Shown here: positions 33,587 through 46,150 of the stretch, piece after piece
Numbering within the stretch: the stretch's first letter is position 1
Layout of the letters: every line of letters begins with the position of its first letter
From: Trissonchulus latispiculum
Taxonomy: Eukaryota > Nematoda > Enoplea > Enoplida > Ironidae
Length of the DNA stretch: 64,000 nt
Assembly: GCA_030248195.1 (NCBI GenBank)
Contig: JASAND010023837.1
Location: 1 to 64,000, forward strand
Direction: 5' to 3'
Notes under the pieces: generated by a model
The model's input: the letters and a program-made list of their open reading frames with translations, nothing else
Databases searched by the model: none
What the model was told of the DNA's origin: nothing
Program-made: the position numbers and the translations under genes

Positions 33587-35202
33587 CTTGGAAAAGGGTT
33601 TAATTAGTTGGGAAGACAGGATAAAAGATTATAAAAATACGTAATAATAAATAATCTAAAATATCAAATAATACAAAAAGGTGTAAAAAATGGATAGACA
33701 CGAGTCAATATATACAAATCAAACTATACATATACATCCAAAATGTGAGATAGAGCTGAACAACTAAGACTGAACAGTTCAGCCAAGTAGTAAACTGAAC
33801 GAAATTCCCTAACAAAATTGTGCAAAATTTATCATTCAAAGTTTTGCAAGAGCAAAAACTTCAAAAACTTCAATAAAAGCAGACATATATATCAAACTTG
33901 TTGCGCAACAGTTTAGCAAATGAAGTTAACAACTTGGAATAATTCGGTCGGGTGAACAAAAATTCGACAAAAAACGACCCATTCTCAATATGCACATTAA
34001 AACCCCCATGTTAAAATGTCTGATCTTTATGAACCTGTGTAGTAGACAAGTCTATTAGAAACTGAACACGGCCTGGCAGTTACGTACATTCGGGAGCAGA
34101 TACACACATACGTACTTAACTCATGTCTGCGTCGTGTAGAGATTACGTATATACTAAAATCATGTGCATTTCATGATCACAGCGCAAGAAAGCAGGGAGA
34201 TGGCTCAAAGTTGCATCAGCTTAAAACCAATCGGAATTTAAAACCAATCGGAATTTATAAGAAACAAATTTAATTAACACATGAAGAATTTAAGTATATA
34301 ATTAAATATTTAAAACTTAATTAAATGTTTGCACTAACATTAACCTAGAAATCTAAAAGAAACAGTATGTACAGTGAAACGACTAAACTGAAAATGTCAC
34401 GACTGTTATATACCAATATATATTCTTCTGTACGAGAGAAATTTTCAGAAAATTCCAGTCTCATGGAGTAGACCTTATATTTTGTGTAATTACAAACTCT
34501 GGAAAACTCCAGTATTTACGTTCATCCTGAAACTCCACTGAGTTGTCGGAAAGATAGAAAAATTTAAACTTCATCCGACCATGAAACACTTTGTCATTTG
34601 CAATGGAAATTGATACATTAATCACTCAGCAATTAAGAAGTTACGTATATATCCGATGCCGAAACAACTGGGTGAGGAGAGGAATAATTAGTAAGTATAT
34701 ATGCATTGGCAATAAGGTCTCAAGTGCTACAAGTTTTTATACCGCCGGAGGCGGTATACTTGTAATGGGTTGACCCAACTGAATTCCTATGTTTTGCATG
34801 TAAATTGCTTGGCGCGGAGGATTTCCGGCCTATCTTCAACACATGTCCCTGTTACGCAGGTTTTTTTGCCCAACAATTTTTCTACGATTTTGCAAATGTT
34901 CAGAGCATCATTACAGTCAATTTAGTTAATTTTCAACGCCCTGTAAATTGTTTTGCCTTTTCTCATATTACCGAAAATCGGGCGTTATTTGCCTGTCACT
35001 TGATTGGCAGAGGTTTAACAGATCAATAAATCGCTAAAACTGATGTTACAATTTTCTTGTGCAAAGACTGATTTTGTGCTTGCACTGTATTTATTTCATT
35101 AGTGTTTGCTTTGCTCCAGAATTTAGATAAATTGTTTAAAATAAACATATATAGATAAATGATAACTTTCTCTCTCGCGGTTTACTCAATAAAATCGCTA
35201 TA
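33587..35202. other. Region upstream of the reductase gene, nothing recognised
   Basis: AT-rich sequence that should contain the reductase promoter. A GC-rich inverted motif, ATACCGCCGGAGGCGGTAT, lies at about 34738-34758. No exon or classified repeat is supported. Confidence 0.35.
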
Positions 35203-35310
35203 GTCAGAGTAGTGTAGTGGCTAGGGTGTCCGCTTGGCACTGTTCCGGACACAGATCGAATCCTTCTTCCGGTATAATTCTAGTTTCACAATTGGCAATG
35301 GCAAATGACA
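35203..35310 (+). mobile_element. tRNA-like SINE fragment
   Basis: GTAGTGTAGTGGCTAGGGTG resembles a tRNA A box and CACAGATCGAATCC a diverged B box, about 45 bp apart. A short body follows, cut off by the hAT-like element that starts at 35319. Confidence 0.45.
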
Positions 35311-35318
35311 ATAAATAC

Positions 35319-36130
35319 TAGAGACCTTCACTCAGGCCGGTAGGCCCGGCCCGGCCCGCCCGGCCCGGCCCGCCCGCGGGCCTAAGGTAGAACGGGCCGG
35401 GCCGGGAAGAATGAGAAAAAAATTGGGTGCGGGCCGGGCCGAATGAGAAAAAAATTGGGTGCGGGCCGGGCTTCGGGCCGGGCCTATTCTTTTCAGTTAT
35501 ACACAAAGCTTTGTCTGATTTGTACGAGTCTCATTTCCCAATTTTTGGAATTTTTTATGGAAATTTTAGTCGCTTCCAAAATGAATTTAGTACCTCTTTG
35601 GCTATTTATTTCGATCTAATTATTTTTATTTAGTTCTTCAAGCTCTTTTTGGCTCTTTCCTATGTACCGGTACGTAGCTTACTTGTGAGTGTAAATTTTT
35701 TAATCTTTATATATCTTTTGCTCATCCATTAAGATTTGAAATATAATGTTTATTTTTAATAATTGACAAGAATTCTCTCATCATATGTATATAGTTTGTG
35801 CCTTGGTGACTTGAATCAACGAAATTGAGGAGCTATTAATTCTCTGAACAGTTAGAGCTGAAGCGTTGACTGTGCAGTATTGCTCTAAATAAATATGCTT
35901 AGTGACTAAAAATATTCTCTGCCATGAAAAACAATTTTTTGGAAATTTTGAACAATGTTTCTGGCAAACGCAAAAATTTAGCAAAAACGGGCTCGGGCAG
36001 GGCCGGGCTTGACTTTTTAGCTTACGGGCCGGGCCGGACCGGTCCTGACATGGAGCGGGCCGGGCCGGGCTGAGCAGAATTTTTTACGGGCCGGGCCGGG
36101 CCTGAAAATTCAGGCCCGTGAAGGTCTCTA
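35319..36130. mobile_element. hAT-like element with GGCCCGGCC-rich ends
   Basis: Ends TAGAGACCTTCAC and GTGAAGGTCTCTA are exact inverses over 13 bp. The flanks ATAAATAC (35311-35318) and TAAAATAC (36131-36138) match 6 of 8. The subterminal 150 bp on each side is made of GGGCCGGGCC-type repeats; the middle is AT-rich with no transposase. Confidence 0.7.
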
Positions 36131-36138
36131 TAAAATAC

Positions 36139-36817
36139 TCCCATTCTTTTGTCTCAGAAACGGTAAATGTCGGGGAGTTGAAACTAGTCAAAAGCTAACG
36201 TCACCGTACACTAGAACAGTATGATGAAAACAAAACGTTGAACACAAATCCCAAACTCTACGGCGGTATTATTCCCCTTTTAAGGGGTAACTTGTTATTC
36301 CTGCTGGAGCAGGAAAGTATAAAATGGAAACTAGTATGTTTAGTGTATAGTGAGTCATTCCTCCATTCAGAAGCCCTATCTTCATCACAGGGCTAGCTTA
36401 GGTGAGATTTTTTGCATTCGGATTATGCAAATTAGGTTTCAAATCCTATATAAGCGGACAAACTGACAGCCGTGGCGCAGTCTTCGGCTGTCAGCAATCT
36501 AAACGGTTGCAGATTTTTGAGCACCAGTGTAGCTTGGGAGCTACTACACATGGGTGCACTAGGCAAAATAAGGTAATGCTTGCGCTGGAGCTGAACATCA
36601 CAAATTCAGTTCGTTGTGGCAAGCATAGGCCTGCTCTCCCTGATGTATGAGCACGGAGATCATTGACAATAGAGAACCAATTTGAGCAGCGGAATGAAAA
36701 GTGAGCTTCCATGAAGAAAGGCAATTTTGTAATTGAATAAAAACAGGTCAACAAAGGAATACTGCCCCTTTTGGGGCCTACTTGTTGGTGTTTAATACAC
36801 AGACACCTGCACCTAAC
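36139..36817. other. No gene recognised
   Basis: Mixed sequence with small inverted motifs such as CCCCTTTTAAGGGG (about 36270) and CCCCTTTTGGGGCC (about 36768). There is no supported coding region. Confidence 0.35.
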
Positions 36818-37430
36818 GGATCTTTTGCGCTTTCCCACCCCAGCCCTAACTTTTGATTTTTTTGACCAATAACTTTGAAATTTGGTGTGGGTGCATACTG
36901 GAGGCTGATAATTTCAAAAATTCAAAAATTTTTAAATTTTCAAAAAATTTTAAAAAATTTAAAATCTTAGTTTGGTAAGGCGGAACCTAGGGGAACCAAA
37001 AATTTTTTGAAAAAATTTTTGCTGAAAACTTGCATACAGGAGTTTTCTGGGGCGCTGAGCACGAATCTGAAGTCCGTTTTTCGTTTCAGCTTTTCGTTAG
37101 CTCAGTGTAAGCTAAAGTTGTAAGCTTAACATGTAACCTTATACTGAGCTAACGAAAAGCTGAATCAAAAAACGGATTTCACATTCGTGCTCAGCGCCCC
37201 AGAAAACCCCTGCATGCAAGTTTTCAGCAAAAGTTTTTTCAAACATTTCTTTGGTTCCCCTTGGTCCCCCTTACCAAACTAAAATTTTAAATTTTTAAAC
37301 ATTTTTAAAAATTTAAAGATTTTTGAATTTTTGAATTTATCAGCCTCCAGTGTGCACCCACACCGAATTTCAAAGTTATTGGTCAAAAAATCAAAAGTTA
37401 GGGCTGGAGGGGGAAAAGCGCAAAAGATCC
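36818..37430. mobile_element. Long palindromic repeat with GGATCTTTTGCGC ends
   Basis: About 610 bp forming one large imperfect palindrome: GGATCTTTTGCGC at the left, GCGCAAAAGATCC at the right, arms over 250 bp long and a centre near AGCTTAACATG. The inner arms contain GCTGAGCACGAATCTGAA and TTCGTTAGCTCAGTGTAAGC, shared with the repeats at 60196-60759 and 62290-62575. It looks like a longer relative of, or an insertion into, the 21678-21907 family. No duplication was found. Confidence 0.6.
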
Positions 37431-37599
37431 GAAATAAAAGCTGAACAATATAGTCGGAAAGAAAAACATGAATAGGGATGCAAGCCTCCAACTTTTTCTT
37501 CGCTTGGATTTGGATCGGTGTGAGTATACCGTTATGTACCGTGGGCAAATACCTATCCAATCGTATATTCAAACTTCTCTTATACCTCACTCAGCTTTG

Positions 37600-38515
37600 G
37601 CAGTAACAGGATTTGTCCATGTTTTTTTACCCTCAAATCGGGGAAAAACATGGTGCGGGGAAAAAACATGGCACGGATTTCTAACAACCAACCATTTAGA
37701 GTGGTTTAAAAGCATTGTTTCAGCTGTTTTTAGCGTGCAAAACTACCTAGGCACCCTTCTAACCTCACAGCAAGCTTAAAACCCGATTTTTTTTGGTCAA
37801 AATGCTAAATCCGCCGTACCTAACCGTTTGGGCATAAAACCTGCTGGGCACTGGCCATAATATGCAGAATATCACTATAAACAAGTTAGTTGTGTTAAAA
37901 ATTGCAATATTCCATCATTTTTTAAGTTTTTTCAATAGAAACTTATGAAACCTGGCATGTTGATGCTGCAAATCAAATTTCCGAGCTAGAAGCTTCAAAA
38001 ACGCTCAAACTTGGCATATTTTGAGGCTTTTAGTGGTTTTAAAGCATTCTCTTTCCTATAGAAGCATTAGTTACGCCTTCCTGAAGCATACGCAAAAATT
38101 TTAAAATTTGGTCACCATGTTTTCCCCCGCTCTAGTGGACCCAGTATGGGGGAAAAACATGGTCAAATTTTTTTACTGGATGTACGCAGGGGAAAACCAC
38201 TATTGCCATGTGACAGAGCAAGTCAAATTATGCCCGCATGCCAATTTATAGTAGCCAAAGTTTGATAGTTGGTTAGATATTACACTTGCAAACTTTCGAA
38301 AATCCTTAGCATTTTGGCCAATTTTGGGAGGTCAACTTTGGTCAAGTACTGTACTTACAGAATCAAACTTAGAAACCAATCTGGCACTGTAGAGTATACT
38401 TCTAGACTTGCTCTTTCTAATGGGATATACTAGGCAGCTGCAGCTGTTATGGTTGGGAGTAGGCGACCATGTTTTTTCCCCTTCTTTTCCGCCATGTTTT
38501 CCCCCCTCTGACTAT
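37600..38515. repeat. Repeat region with CCATGTTTTTCCCC motifs
   Basis: GGGGAAAAACATGG occurs twice near 37637-37672 and again near 38151. Its inverse appears near 38117 and 38468-38506. It is a low-copy family with inverted organisation; the ends are not resolved. No coding content. Confidence 0.35.
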
Positions 38516-38517
38516 AC

Positions 38518-38518
<1 letters not shown>

Positions 38519-38575
<57 letters not shown>
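38519..38575. repeat. (TA)n microsatellite
   Basis: An uninterrupted run of TA dinucleotides of over 50 bp. Confidence 0.95.
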
Positions 38576-39003
38576 GTACGCATGTAAGGATTGGATTACT
38601 TCACTGGGTGGTTTGCCATAGTAAAGGACTTGGCATAAATCCAACAAGAAGATCCCTAAAAAGGGAACGGTTCTGCGTAGGAGCATGACGAATACAAAAT
38701 ACCACTGTATTATTGTGACTAAAAAAGAGTAAACTTAAACCATATGCTCCTCTACTAAAACGAAAAATTTGCGATTTTCGCCAACTCTGAAAACCGCAGC
38801 TAACAAGCGGGTTCGCCCCCTCCGGTTAAAAAACGAAGCGAGCACTTATACTGACTAGGCTAAGATAGGCAAAAACTGAGCAGAGAATTTCTCCATAGTG
38901 CAATTCATATCTATTTTCCGTGTAAGAAGTTCTGCCTCCAGGCAAAACAAAAATTTAAGGGTATAGTTGTAAACAATTTGTAGCGATTTTCAAAAAACGT
39001 TTC

Positions 39004-39008
<5 letters not shown>

Positions 39009-39041
<33 letters not shown>

Positions 39042-39060
39042 ACACACGCACACACACACT
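39009..39060. repeat. (CA)n microsatellite
   Basis: CA dinucleotides with two interruptions (CTCA and CGCA). Confidence 0.95.
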
Positions 39061-39533
39061 CTCTCTCCAAACGGTATATTTTAACTAGTTTTTACAATGA
39101 AGTTGCAAGTCTTGCAAGAATTTTTGAAATATTACAATTTGAACTGATACGAAACTTTAATACTTCAAAAATTTGATTCCTACAAATCACAGTTCGGAAA
39201 CATGGAATTAATATGATATAATGGTTGAACGGATCCATTTTGCCATTCGTGAGATTTCTCTGGCGCACGTGAAAAAGTGACAGCTTTTCTAATTTCCTAT
39301 GTTTAACACATGAAATCTCAACTATGAGGTGAAATTACTCAATAACCGTAAGACCTACAACTTTAATTTTAAAAACTCGTTAAAATATACAGTTTGGACA
39401 ATAAAATATGTAAAAATCAGCGAGATCGAGAAAATCGAGAAAATGACCAAAACAATAGACCCCCCATTAAGCCTCTAACTTTCGCAAATGTTGGTCGATC
39501 TGGAAGCGGTTCCGGTTGCGTGTAATTGCCCGG

Positions 39534-39874
39534 TAGAGGTGAGCATTTCGGCCCGTCGGCCCAGCCCGGGTCGACCTCCATTAGTTAGCGGGCCGGGCCG
39601 GGCCGAGAAATTTTTTAACTGCGGGTCGGAGCGTGCCGAAACGGGACAGATCAACTCTAGAAAATGTTGTAAAATCATATTTACTACATTTCATAGCATA
39701 ATTTAGCCCCTCCATCTTTCATTGAAGCCTTTCAAATAAAATTCCTTTCCTAGTAAAATTTTTCTTTTGGCGGGACGGGCCGGGCCGAAAAATTTTGCCA
39801 GCGGCCGGACCGGGTCGGGCCGACCAAATTTTGGAGCGGGCCGGGCCGAAACAATCCGGCCATGCTCATCTCTA
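39534..39874. mobile_element. Short hAT-like element with GGGCCGGGCC interior
   Basis: Ends TAGAGGTGAGCAT and ATGCTCATCTCTA are inverse copies with one change. The flanks TTGCCCGG (39526-39533) and GTGCCCGG (39875-39882) match 7 of 8. The interior is rich in GGGCCGGGCCGA repeats on both sides of a short AT-rich core. Confidence 0.75.
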
Positions 39875-39959
39875 GTGCCCGGCACTGCTCTCTATCGATT
39901 CAGGTATTAAAATCTTCACTAGCTTTACAGGTTCTCAGATTAAAAATATCGGTCATACA

Positions 39960-40680
39960 CGATACAATGGTAAAAAATGGCTTGTGGTAAAAAAAGTCAC
40001 CCAAAAATATTGGCGCTGGAGTAGATTTGATGCATCCACGTATTCATCAAAAAGAGCGCACCAAATTTAGTATACTTAGCTAAAAAAACCAAAGTTATAA
40101 TGAATTGGTAACGATTTTTATCGATTTGAAAAGTTCAAAAATTGTGCAGCATCAACGAATCAGATTTCATAAGCAAAATATATAGCCATTTTTGAAAAAT
40201 ATTCAAAAATGGTCATTTTTGACTAATTTAAAAGGTTTAAGGCTTAATCGATGCTTTTAAAGCGTTCTAAATGCATTAAAACCCCATATTGCTTCAGAAA
40301 AAGCTTTTTGCTGAGTTCTGACCGTTTTTTACCCGATCAGCGACGAAACTTTGGCGGTAAAAAATGGTCAGTTGCTCGAGCCTCAATGCAGCAGGGGATA
40401 TGATGTCTTGTGTGTTAATATATTATACTTGGGGCAAATACAAACGCACATGCCAAGTATTGGAGCCAGGAGTCTCTCCATGCTAGCAAGAGAAGCATGG
40501 AAATTGCGATATGACCCTTAGCTGTTGGCGGTGGTTTTGGGAGGCCAACTTTAAAAACACTGAAAACTTTCTACTTAGCCCAGGGGTCTCATACAGTGTG
40601 TGGAAACCTAGGGTGGCGCTATATTATCACATATTTTCCCCGGGCCTGACTATATATATATACGTGTTAAACATACAAAA
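39960..40680. repeat. Repeat region with GGTAAAAAATGG motifs
   Basis: GGTAAAAAATGG occurs near 39969 and 40352, with inverse CCATTTTT-type copies between. The right edge CCCCGGGCCTGACTATATATATA resembles the edge at 38500-38530, suggesting a family shared with 37600-38515. Non-coding. Confidence 0.3.
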
Positions 40681-41129
40681 CTTTCAAAAGTCAATTTGAC
40701 ATGAATTATTGCAAAAATATTAATATTTTTTGATGCAGATGTACTAAAAATGACTCACTCGCTCCTCGAATGGTATAGTCAAAACTGTTCTGGCATGCTT
40801 CCAGCAAAAATTTCGGCTGGGTTTTTCCCGCCCAGGGATTTTATCCGCATTGGGTTTTTGTTCATCGGATTGGTCAAAACAACCGTACGTTATGGCTGAT
40901 TTTGAAGCTCTTCGCAAGGCCTCATGGTAGTTATCGATAGATTTTCGAATTGTCGCTTAATAAAAAAGTTATATATACAGCCAAATTCCAAAATTTGGGT
41001 TTTTATTTTCCGCCGCGCTATATATATATAGTTAGTTTTCATAAATTGATTTTATTTATGATTCATAAATACATTTTCGCTGAAATTTGATGTTTTCAAT
41101 AAATTTTAGGTCACGGGCCACAACTTAGA

Positions 41130-42700
41130 ATGTTTTTTGCCATTAGAAACGGCTGAAAATGCCATTTTTGGCATAAACATAGAAAAGTTTTTGGGGGAGG
41201 GTCCTGGGGGTCTCCAGAGGGAGCCTCGCCCCAAAAATGTTGGGGGGAGAGCCTTCCACACCCCAAATTTCCTAAACATTTTCAAACCCCTACCTAAATT
41301 TTTGAAAAATTTCAGCCAAGAATTCGAAATTTCTCAGAAAATTACAAAAAAGTAGCCAAAAACTGCTAAAATCGCCCTGAAAAATCGCTCAAACTAGCTG
41401 AAAATTGAAAAACTTCTTCCGTTTTTTAAAGAAAAACCCGATTTTTCAGAGCCCCCCTCCCCCTTTCTCGCCAGACCCCACGTTTTTCGCCAGCCACCCC
41501 GTCCACAAAATTTTCTAGCAACTTCACCTCATCCCAGATTTTTTACTTACCCTTTTCCCACTTTTGGTTACCCCCCAGAACCCCCCTGTCACATTTAGAG
41601 TCAAAACGTTAGCTAAATTTTACACACCTATGCCCATAGTTCTAAGGCGGGGGGGGGTAGCCCCCAGCCATTTTCTCAACACCCCCAGAAATTTTTTTGG
41701 GGGAGACGTCCCCCCCAACTGCGGAAAGGCCAAAATTGGGTATTTTTAGGGTAAACTTTGAAAACTTTTTTAAACAAGTCCAAAATTTCGGCTTGAAGTG
41801 TTTATCATTGCGAGAAATAAACGTTTTTAACTGTATTATGGGCTTTCTGACTCATTATTGTAAGTTTTCGAGTTTAAAAACAATGTCTAATGTCAAAATT
41901 ACTTCATAGTTGAATGTCCATTGGCATTGATAATTGGAAATGCGATTTTTGGCATAAAAATAGAAAAATTTGGGGGAGGGATGGGGGGGCCTGGAGTGGT
42001 CTCCAGATGGGCCCCCCCCAAAAAGTTGGGGGGAGCCCCCCCACCCTAAATCTCCGTTACACCTATGCCCTTCCCCTTTTCAACTAGATCCCCCTCACCA
42101 TAGGTGTAATTGGGGGGTGGTTGGGGGGGTCAGCCATTTTTAAAAAAGCCCCCCAGAAATTTTTGGGGGCCCCGTCCCGGGGGGGGGGCAGTCGCGCCGA
42201 AGGAGCGAAAATTGGCCAACAATTGGGTATTTTTAGGGTAAATGCTGCAACATTTTCCAAAAAAGTCCAAACTGCTGGCTTAACGTGTTTATTATCACGA
42301 CAAATATATACACGTTTATAACAGTTTTATGGACTTCTACACTCAATATTTACCTTATTCTGGACTCAGAAACATGTTGGCAATCAAGTTTTCGAGTATA
42401 AAAACACTGTCTAATGTTAAAATTACTTCATAGTTGAATGTTCATTGGCATTGGAAACGGCTGAAAATGCGATTTTTGGCATAAAAATAGAAAAATTTTG
42501 GGGGGGAGGATTGGGGGGGTCGTGGCCACAGGGACAAGGGGGGGGAAGTCGTCCACAAGGGGCCACGAAATTGCTGCCACAAGGGGTAAGAAAATTTGCC
42601 AGAAGGGGGTAAGAAAGCTGCCCAAAAATAGGTTTTTCGACAAAAATTTTCAAAAAATTTCCGGCATCGCCGGAATTTTTCACTAAAAATCACTATTTTT
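41130..42700. repeat. Two to three tandem-like copies of a G/C-run-rich repeat
   Basis: The phrase from GGCTGAAAATGCCATTTTTGGCATAAA to AATTTTTGGGGGAGGG recurs near 41142, 41936 and 42456. Each is followed by blocks of G-runs, CCCCAGAAATTTTTGGGG and a stretch near GGGTATTTTTAGGGTAAA. It is a repeated unit of about 500-800 bp with heavy decay and no open frame that I trust. Confidence 0.5.
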
Positions 42701-43000
42701 AACTAAAAACGTCTGAAAAACGTGTTTTAGCTAACAAGTCACTGGTTTTGTTAACAAAAAGCAAAACTCGCTTAAAAATCGCTTTTAACAGTATATACCC
42801 ACAAGTAACAAAAATGCTCCGCACAAAAGAGGATAATATGTGTGTGTGTTGGCTGTATCGTATATATCCTTCAAATATCCTTTAAATATATAATAAATAT
42901 AAATAGGTATATATATCATTAAATTCCGATTGAAGAAGTAAAGACAAAAGTTTCGTAGGCACGTGACGTTATTTGGCACAGCAAATATTGGTGGATGGTT

Positions 43001-43672
43001 CCATGTCAAAAGTTGCTCAGTTCACTTAGGGCTTTCATTTGATACCAAATTTGACCACTTTTGAAAAATTTTATTTTTGACCCAAAATCGTTTAAGTCCC
43101 CACCCCACCCCACCACAGCACTCTACAGCCACTTTGGGTACGCAGTTCTATGACAAAAGTTGCTCAGCTCACTTAGGGCTTTCATTTGATACCAAGTTTG
43201 ACCACTTTTGAAAAATTTTAGTTTTGACCCAAAATCGCCAAGTACCCACCCCACCCCACGACAGCACTCTACAGCCACTTTGGGTACGCAGTTCTATGAC
43301 AAAAGTTGCTCAGCTCACTTAGAGCTTTCATTTGATACCAAATTTGACCACTTTTGAAAAATTTTATTTTTGACCCAAAATAGCCTAAGTCCCCACCCCA
43401 CCCCACCACAGCACTCTACAGCCACTTTGGGTACGCAGTTCTATGACAAAAGTTGCTCAGCTCCCTTAGAGCTTTCATTTGATACCAAATTTGACCACTT
43501 TTGAAAAATTTTATTTTTGACCCAAAATAGCCTAAGTCCCCACCCCACCCCACCACAGCACTCTACAGCCACTTTGGGTACGCAGTTCTATGACAAAAGT
43601 TGCTCAGCACACTTAGAGCTTTCGTTTGAAACCAAATTTGACCACTTTTGAAAAATTTTAATTTCGACCACT
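43001..43672 (+). repeat. Tandem array, ~147-bp unit x 4.6
   Basis: Units run from TGACAAAAGTTGCTCAG through CATTTGATACCAAATTTGACC and CCCACCCCACCCCACCACAGC to GGGTACGCAGTTCTA. They start near 43004, 43151, 43298, 43443 and 43586. Identity between units is very high. Non-coding. Confidence 0.85.
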
Positions 43673-44235
43673 TGACCCCCTCCACCCGACTGACCCTCCC
43701 GACGGCAAAGTGGAACTAGCACAGCAAAATAGGTACGTCGGACGGCAAAACGGATACCGGGAATGAGCTGGGCGCACCAGAAAACCCCTATAAACAAAGT
43801 TTTCGGAGGCCAGGTAAAGCCTACTATGGACCTCCAGGAAGCGGTTTCCGACTTGACCCTCCCGACGGCAAAGTGGAACCAGCCCAGCAAAATAGGTGCG
43901 TCGGACGGCAAAACGGATACCGGGAATGAGCTGGGCGCACCAGAAAACCCCTATGGACAAAGTTTTGAGACGCCAAGTAGAGCCTAGTATGGACCTCCAG
44001 GAAGCGGTTGCCGACATGACCCTCCAGACGGCAAAGTGGAACCAGCACAGCAAGATGGATGAGTCCTACGGCAAAAAGGACACTGGGAATGAGCTGGGCG
44101 CACCAGAAAACACCTATAGACAAAGTTTTGAGAGGCCAGGTAAAGCCTACTATGGACCTCCAGGAAGCGGTTTCCGACTTGACCCTCCTGACGGCAAAGT
44201 GGAACCAGTCCAGCAAGATGGGTGAGTCTGACGGT
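43673..44235 (+). repeat. Tandem array, ~163-bp unit x 3.4
   Basis: Units run from GACGGCAAAGTGGAACCAGC through GGGAATGAGCTGGGCGCACC and CAAAGTTTT to GGACCTCCAGGAAGCGGTTT. They start near 43701, 43864, 44027 and 44200. The array directly abuts the 147-bp array without similarity to it. Several frames are open only because the repeat happens to lack stops. Confidence 0.85.
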
Positions 44236-44499
44236 AAAACTGACTGCGGGAATCGATTCTCCGTGCCAGAAAACCATTGTATGGAAGATTTGAGCTTTCA
44301 AAGTTAAATAGACAGCGAGAAATTTCGATTTTTCATTTTTCGAATTTTAGCCATTTTTGACGGGCCACTGTGGTCGCTAGGGAAGTGATAGAGAACCGCA
44401 ACCTGGACCGTTAGTTAGTTCAATATATGTAATTTCTGAATATAAAAAGAAATCAGCTCCAGCTCGTAATGCTCAAGCTGAGCGACGACCACAAAAATG

Positions 44500-46150
44500 G
44501 TCATTTTTCGCTATGAGCCGACTTTGCGGCGCCACTGCGGCGCTGTGGCGCAGCTGCGGCGCAAAAAAAGTTGTGATTCTTAAATTCTTTAGAGGGTACT
44601 ACTAGACCCCATAGCCCTTTAGGTTGGCCCACCGCTGCAGATCACGTGAAAGCGGCGAACATTATGTACAATACAACCATCAAACAGGAGAAACCGGAAA
44701 AAAAAACATCGCCGCCATAACCGGTCCGGGGCGCAACTTTTTAACGGTAAGTGATACGGGGCTGAAACTTCACAGACATACTAAACTCGATGTGCTCTAC
44801 AATTTGCGCATGAAATCTGCGCAAGATCTGCGCAGGATTTTGCGCAGCTTCTGCGCAGCTTATTTTACACTGTCTCCAGCCACTTTTCACACATGACATA
44901 TTATAGGGGTCGCTGCCGCGACCCCTATGATAAGAAAAATCGCTCTCACAAGGGGTACCCAAATTTGCTTTCACAAGGGTCAGCGAAATTTGACCTCCCG
45001 TTCAGGTATGGTCGTGGGGGGGGGTCTAAAAAGGGGGCCCCCAACACAAATCCCCGTTACACGTGTGCCCCTCAGTACTTTTTTCAAACCCCCACCCCCT
45101 CTTTTTTAGCCAGCCACACCTATGCCGGTAAACATACGTACTCCCACCCCCACTTTTTTAGCCAGCCACACCTATGCCGGTAAACATACTCCCTCCCCTC
45201 CTCCCCACCCTTTGGGTGGGTCATAGGTGTACCAGGCTACAGTTTACCCCCCGTGAGACCCCCACCCACGGTAAGGCCAGAACCCCCTCCCCCCTACCCG
45301 ACCTCAGCTACTCCCTCCCAAGCCGAGCTCAATTCAAACCCCCCCTCCTCCCCCCTAAAACTGGGTCCAAACCAAGTAAAAAATTTTTGAAAAATTTTTT
45401 TGCAATTTCTGAAAATTTTTGAAAAAAATTCGAAAAAATGAATGTAAATCAGCTATAAACAGCTAAAGATGGTTATTTATAGCAATTAAAAGGTAATATA
45501 CGCAATTATAAACCAGAATCTGGGCTAATTTAAGCATATTTTAGCACAAATTTGTCAATTTTCAAGCACTGTTTTCGCATACGAAAACTATTGGCAGAAG
45601 ATTTTGAGTACGTACATTTAATGTACTGTACATCGAAAAAGGAGCATTTTTAGCTAAGAAAACTTGGGTACAGTTAAGGGAGTTCCCCCCCCCCAAATTT
45701 CGGATTTTGGTGGGGTCCCCCGAGCCAAATTTGGACCTTCTACTGCCCCACCCAACCCAAACAGGTGGTACACCTATGGGGGGGTATCCCCCCAAAATTT
45801 TCGACCAACTTTACCTTCTCCCCAGATTTTTTGACTCACCCTCCCCCAACTTTTGGCTACCCCCCCCCGCACCCCCCCCCAACGATTTTTGGTCATTTTT
45901 TGAAACATTTTTTAAGATTTTGACCTAAAATCGCTTTAAAACGGTACAAAAACGCCTAAAACGTTAAAAACAAGCCTTATTTTGATGAAAAAAGGCTAAA
46001 TTACTGAAAATTTTGCATTTTTGGCCATTTTCCGAAATTTCTGAGGTCCGAATTCTGGGGCGGGGGTTGGGGGGGTCATCACATTTCGGAGGTTGGCCAA
46101 GATTTATCCCCCCTCCCAGACCCAAAGTTCCAGGGAAACTATGCTCCTCC
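44500..46150. repeat. Low-complexity G/C-run-rich region
   Basis: Contains GCGGCGC clusters (44523-44570), an inverted pair GGGGTCGC..GCGACCCC (44907-44927), a duplicated TTTTTTAGCCAGCCACACCTATGCCGG (45100-45182) and long C-runs to 45880. I see no gene. Confidence 0.45.

Noticed and set aside
43001..43672. CRISPR-like array
   Set aside because: Units are direct repeats with no unique spacers, in an animal genome.
43588..44307. Overlapping 75-130-residue frames on both strands in the 163-bp array
   Set aside because: They arise from a stop-poor tandem unit. No start context, domain or splice site supports them, and both strands are equally open.
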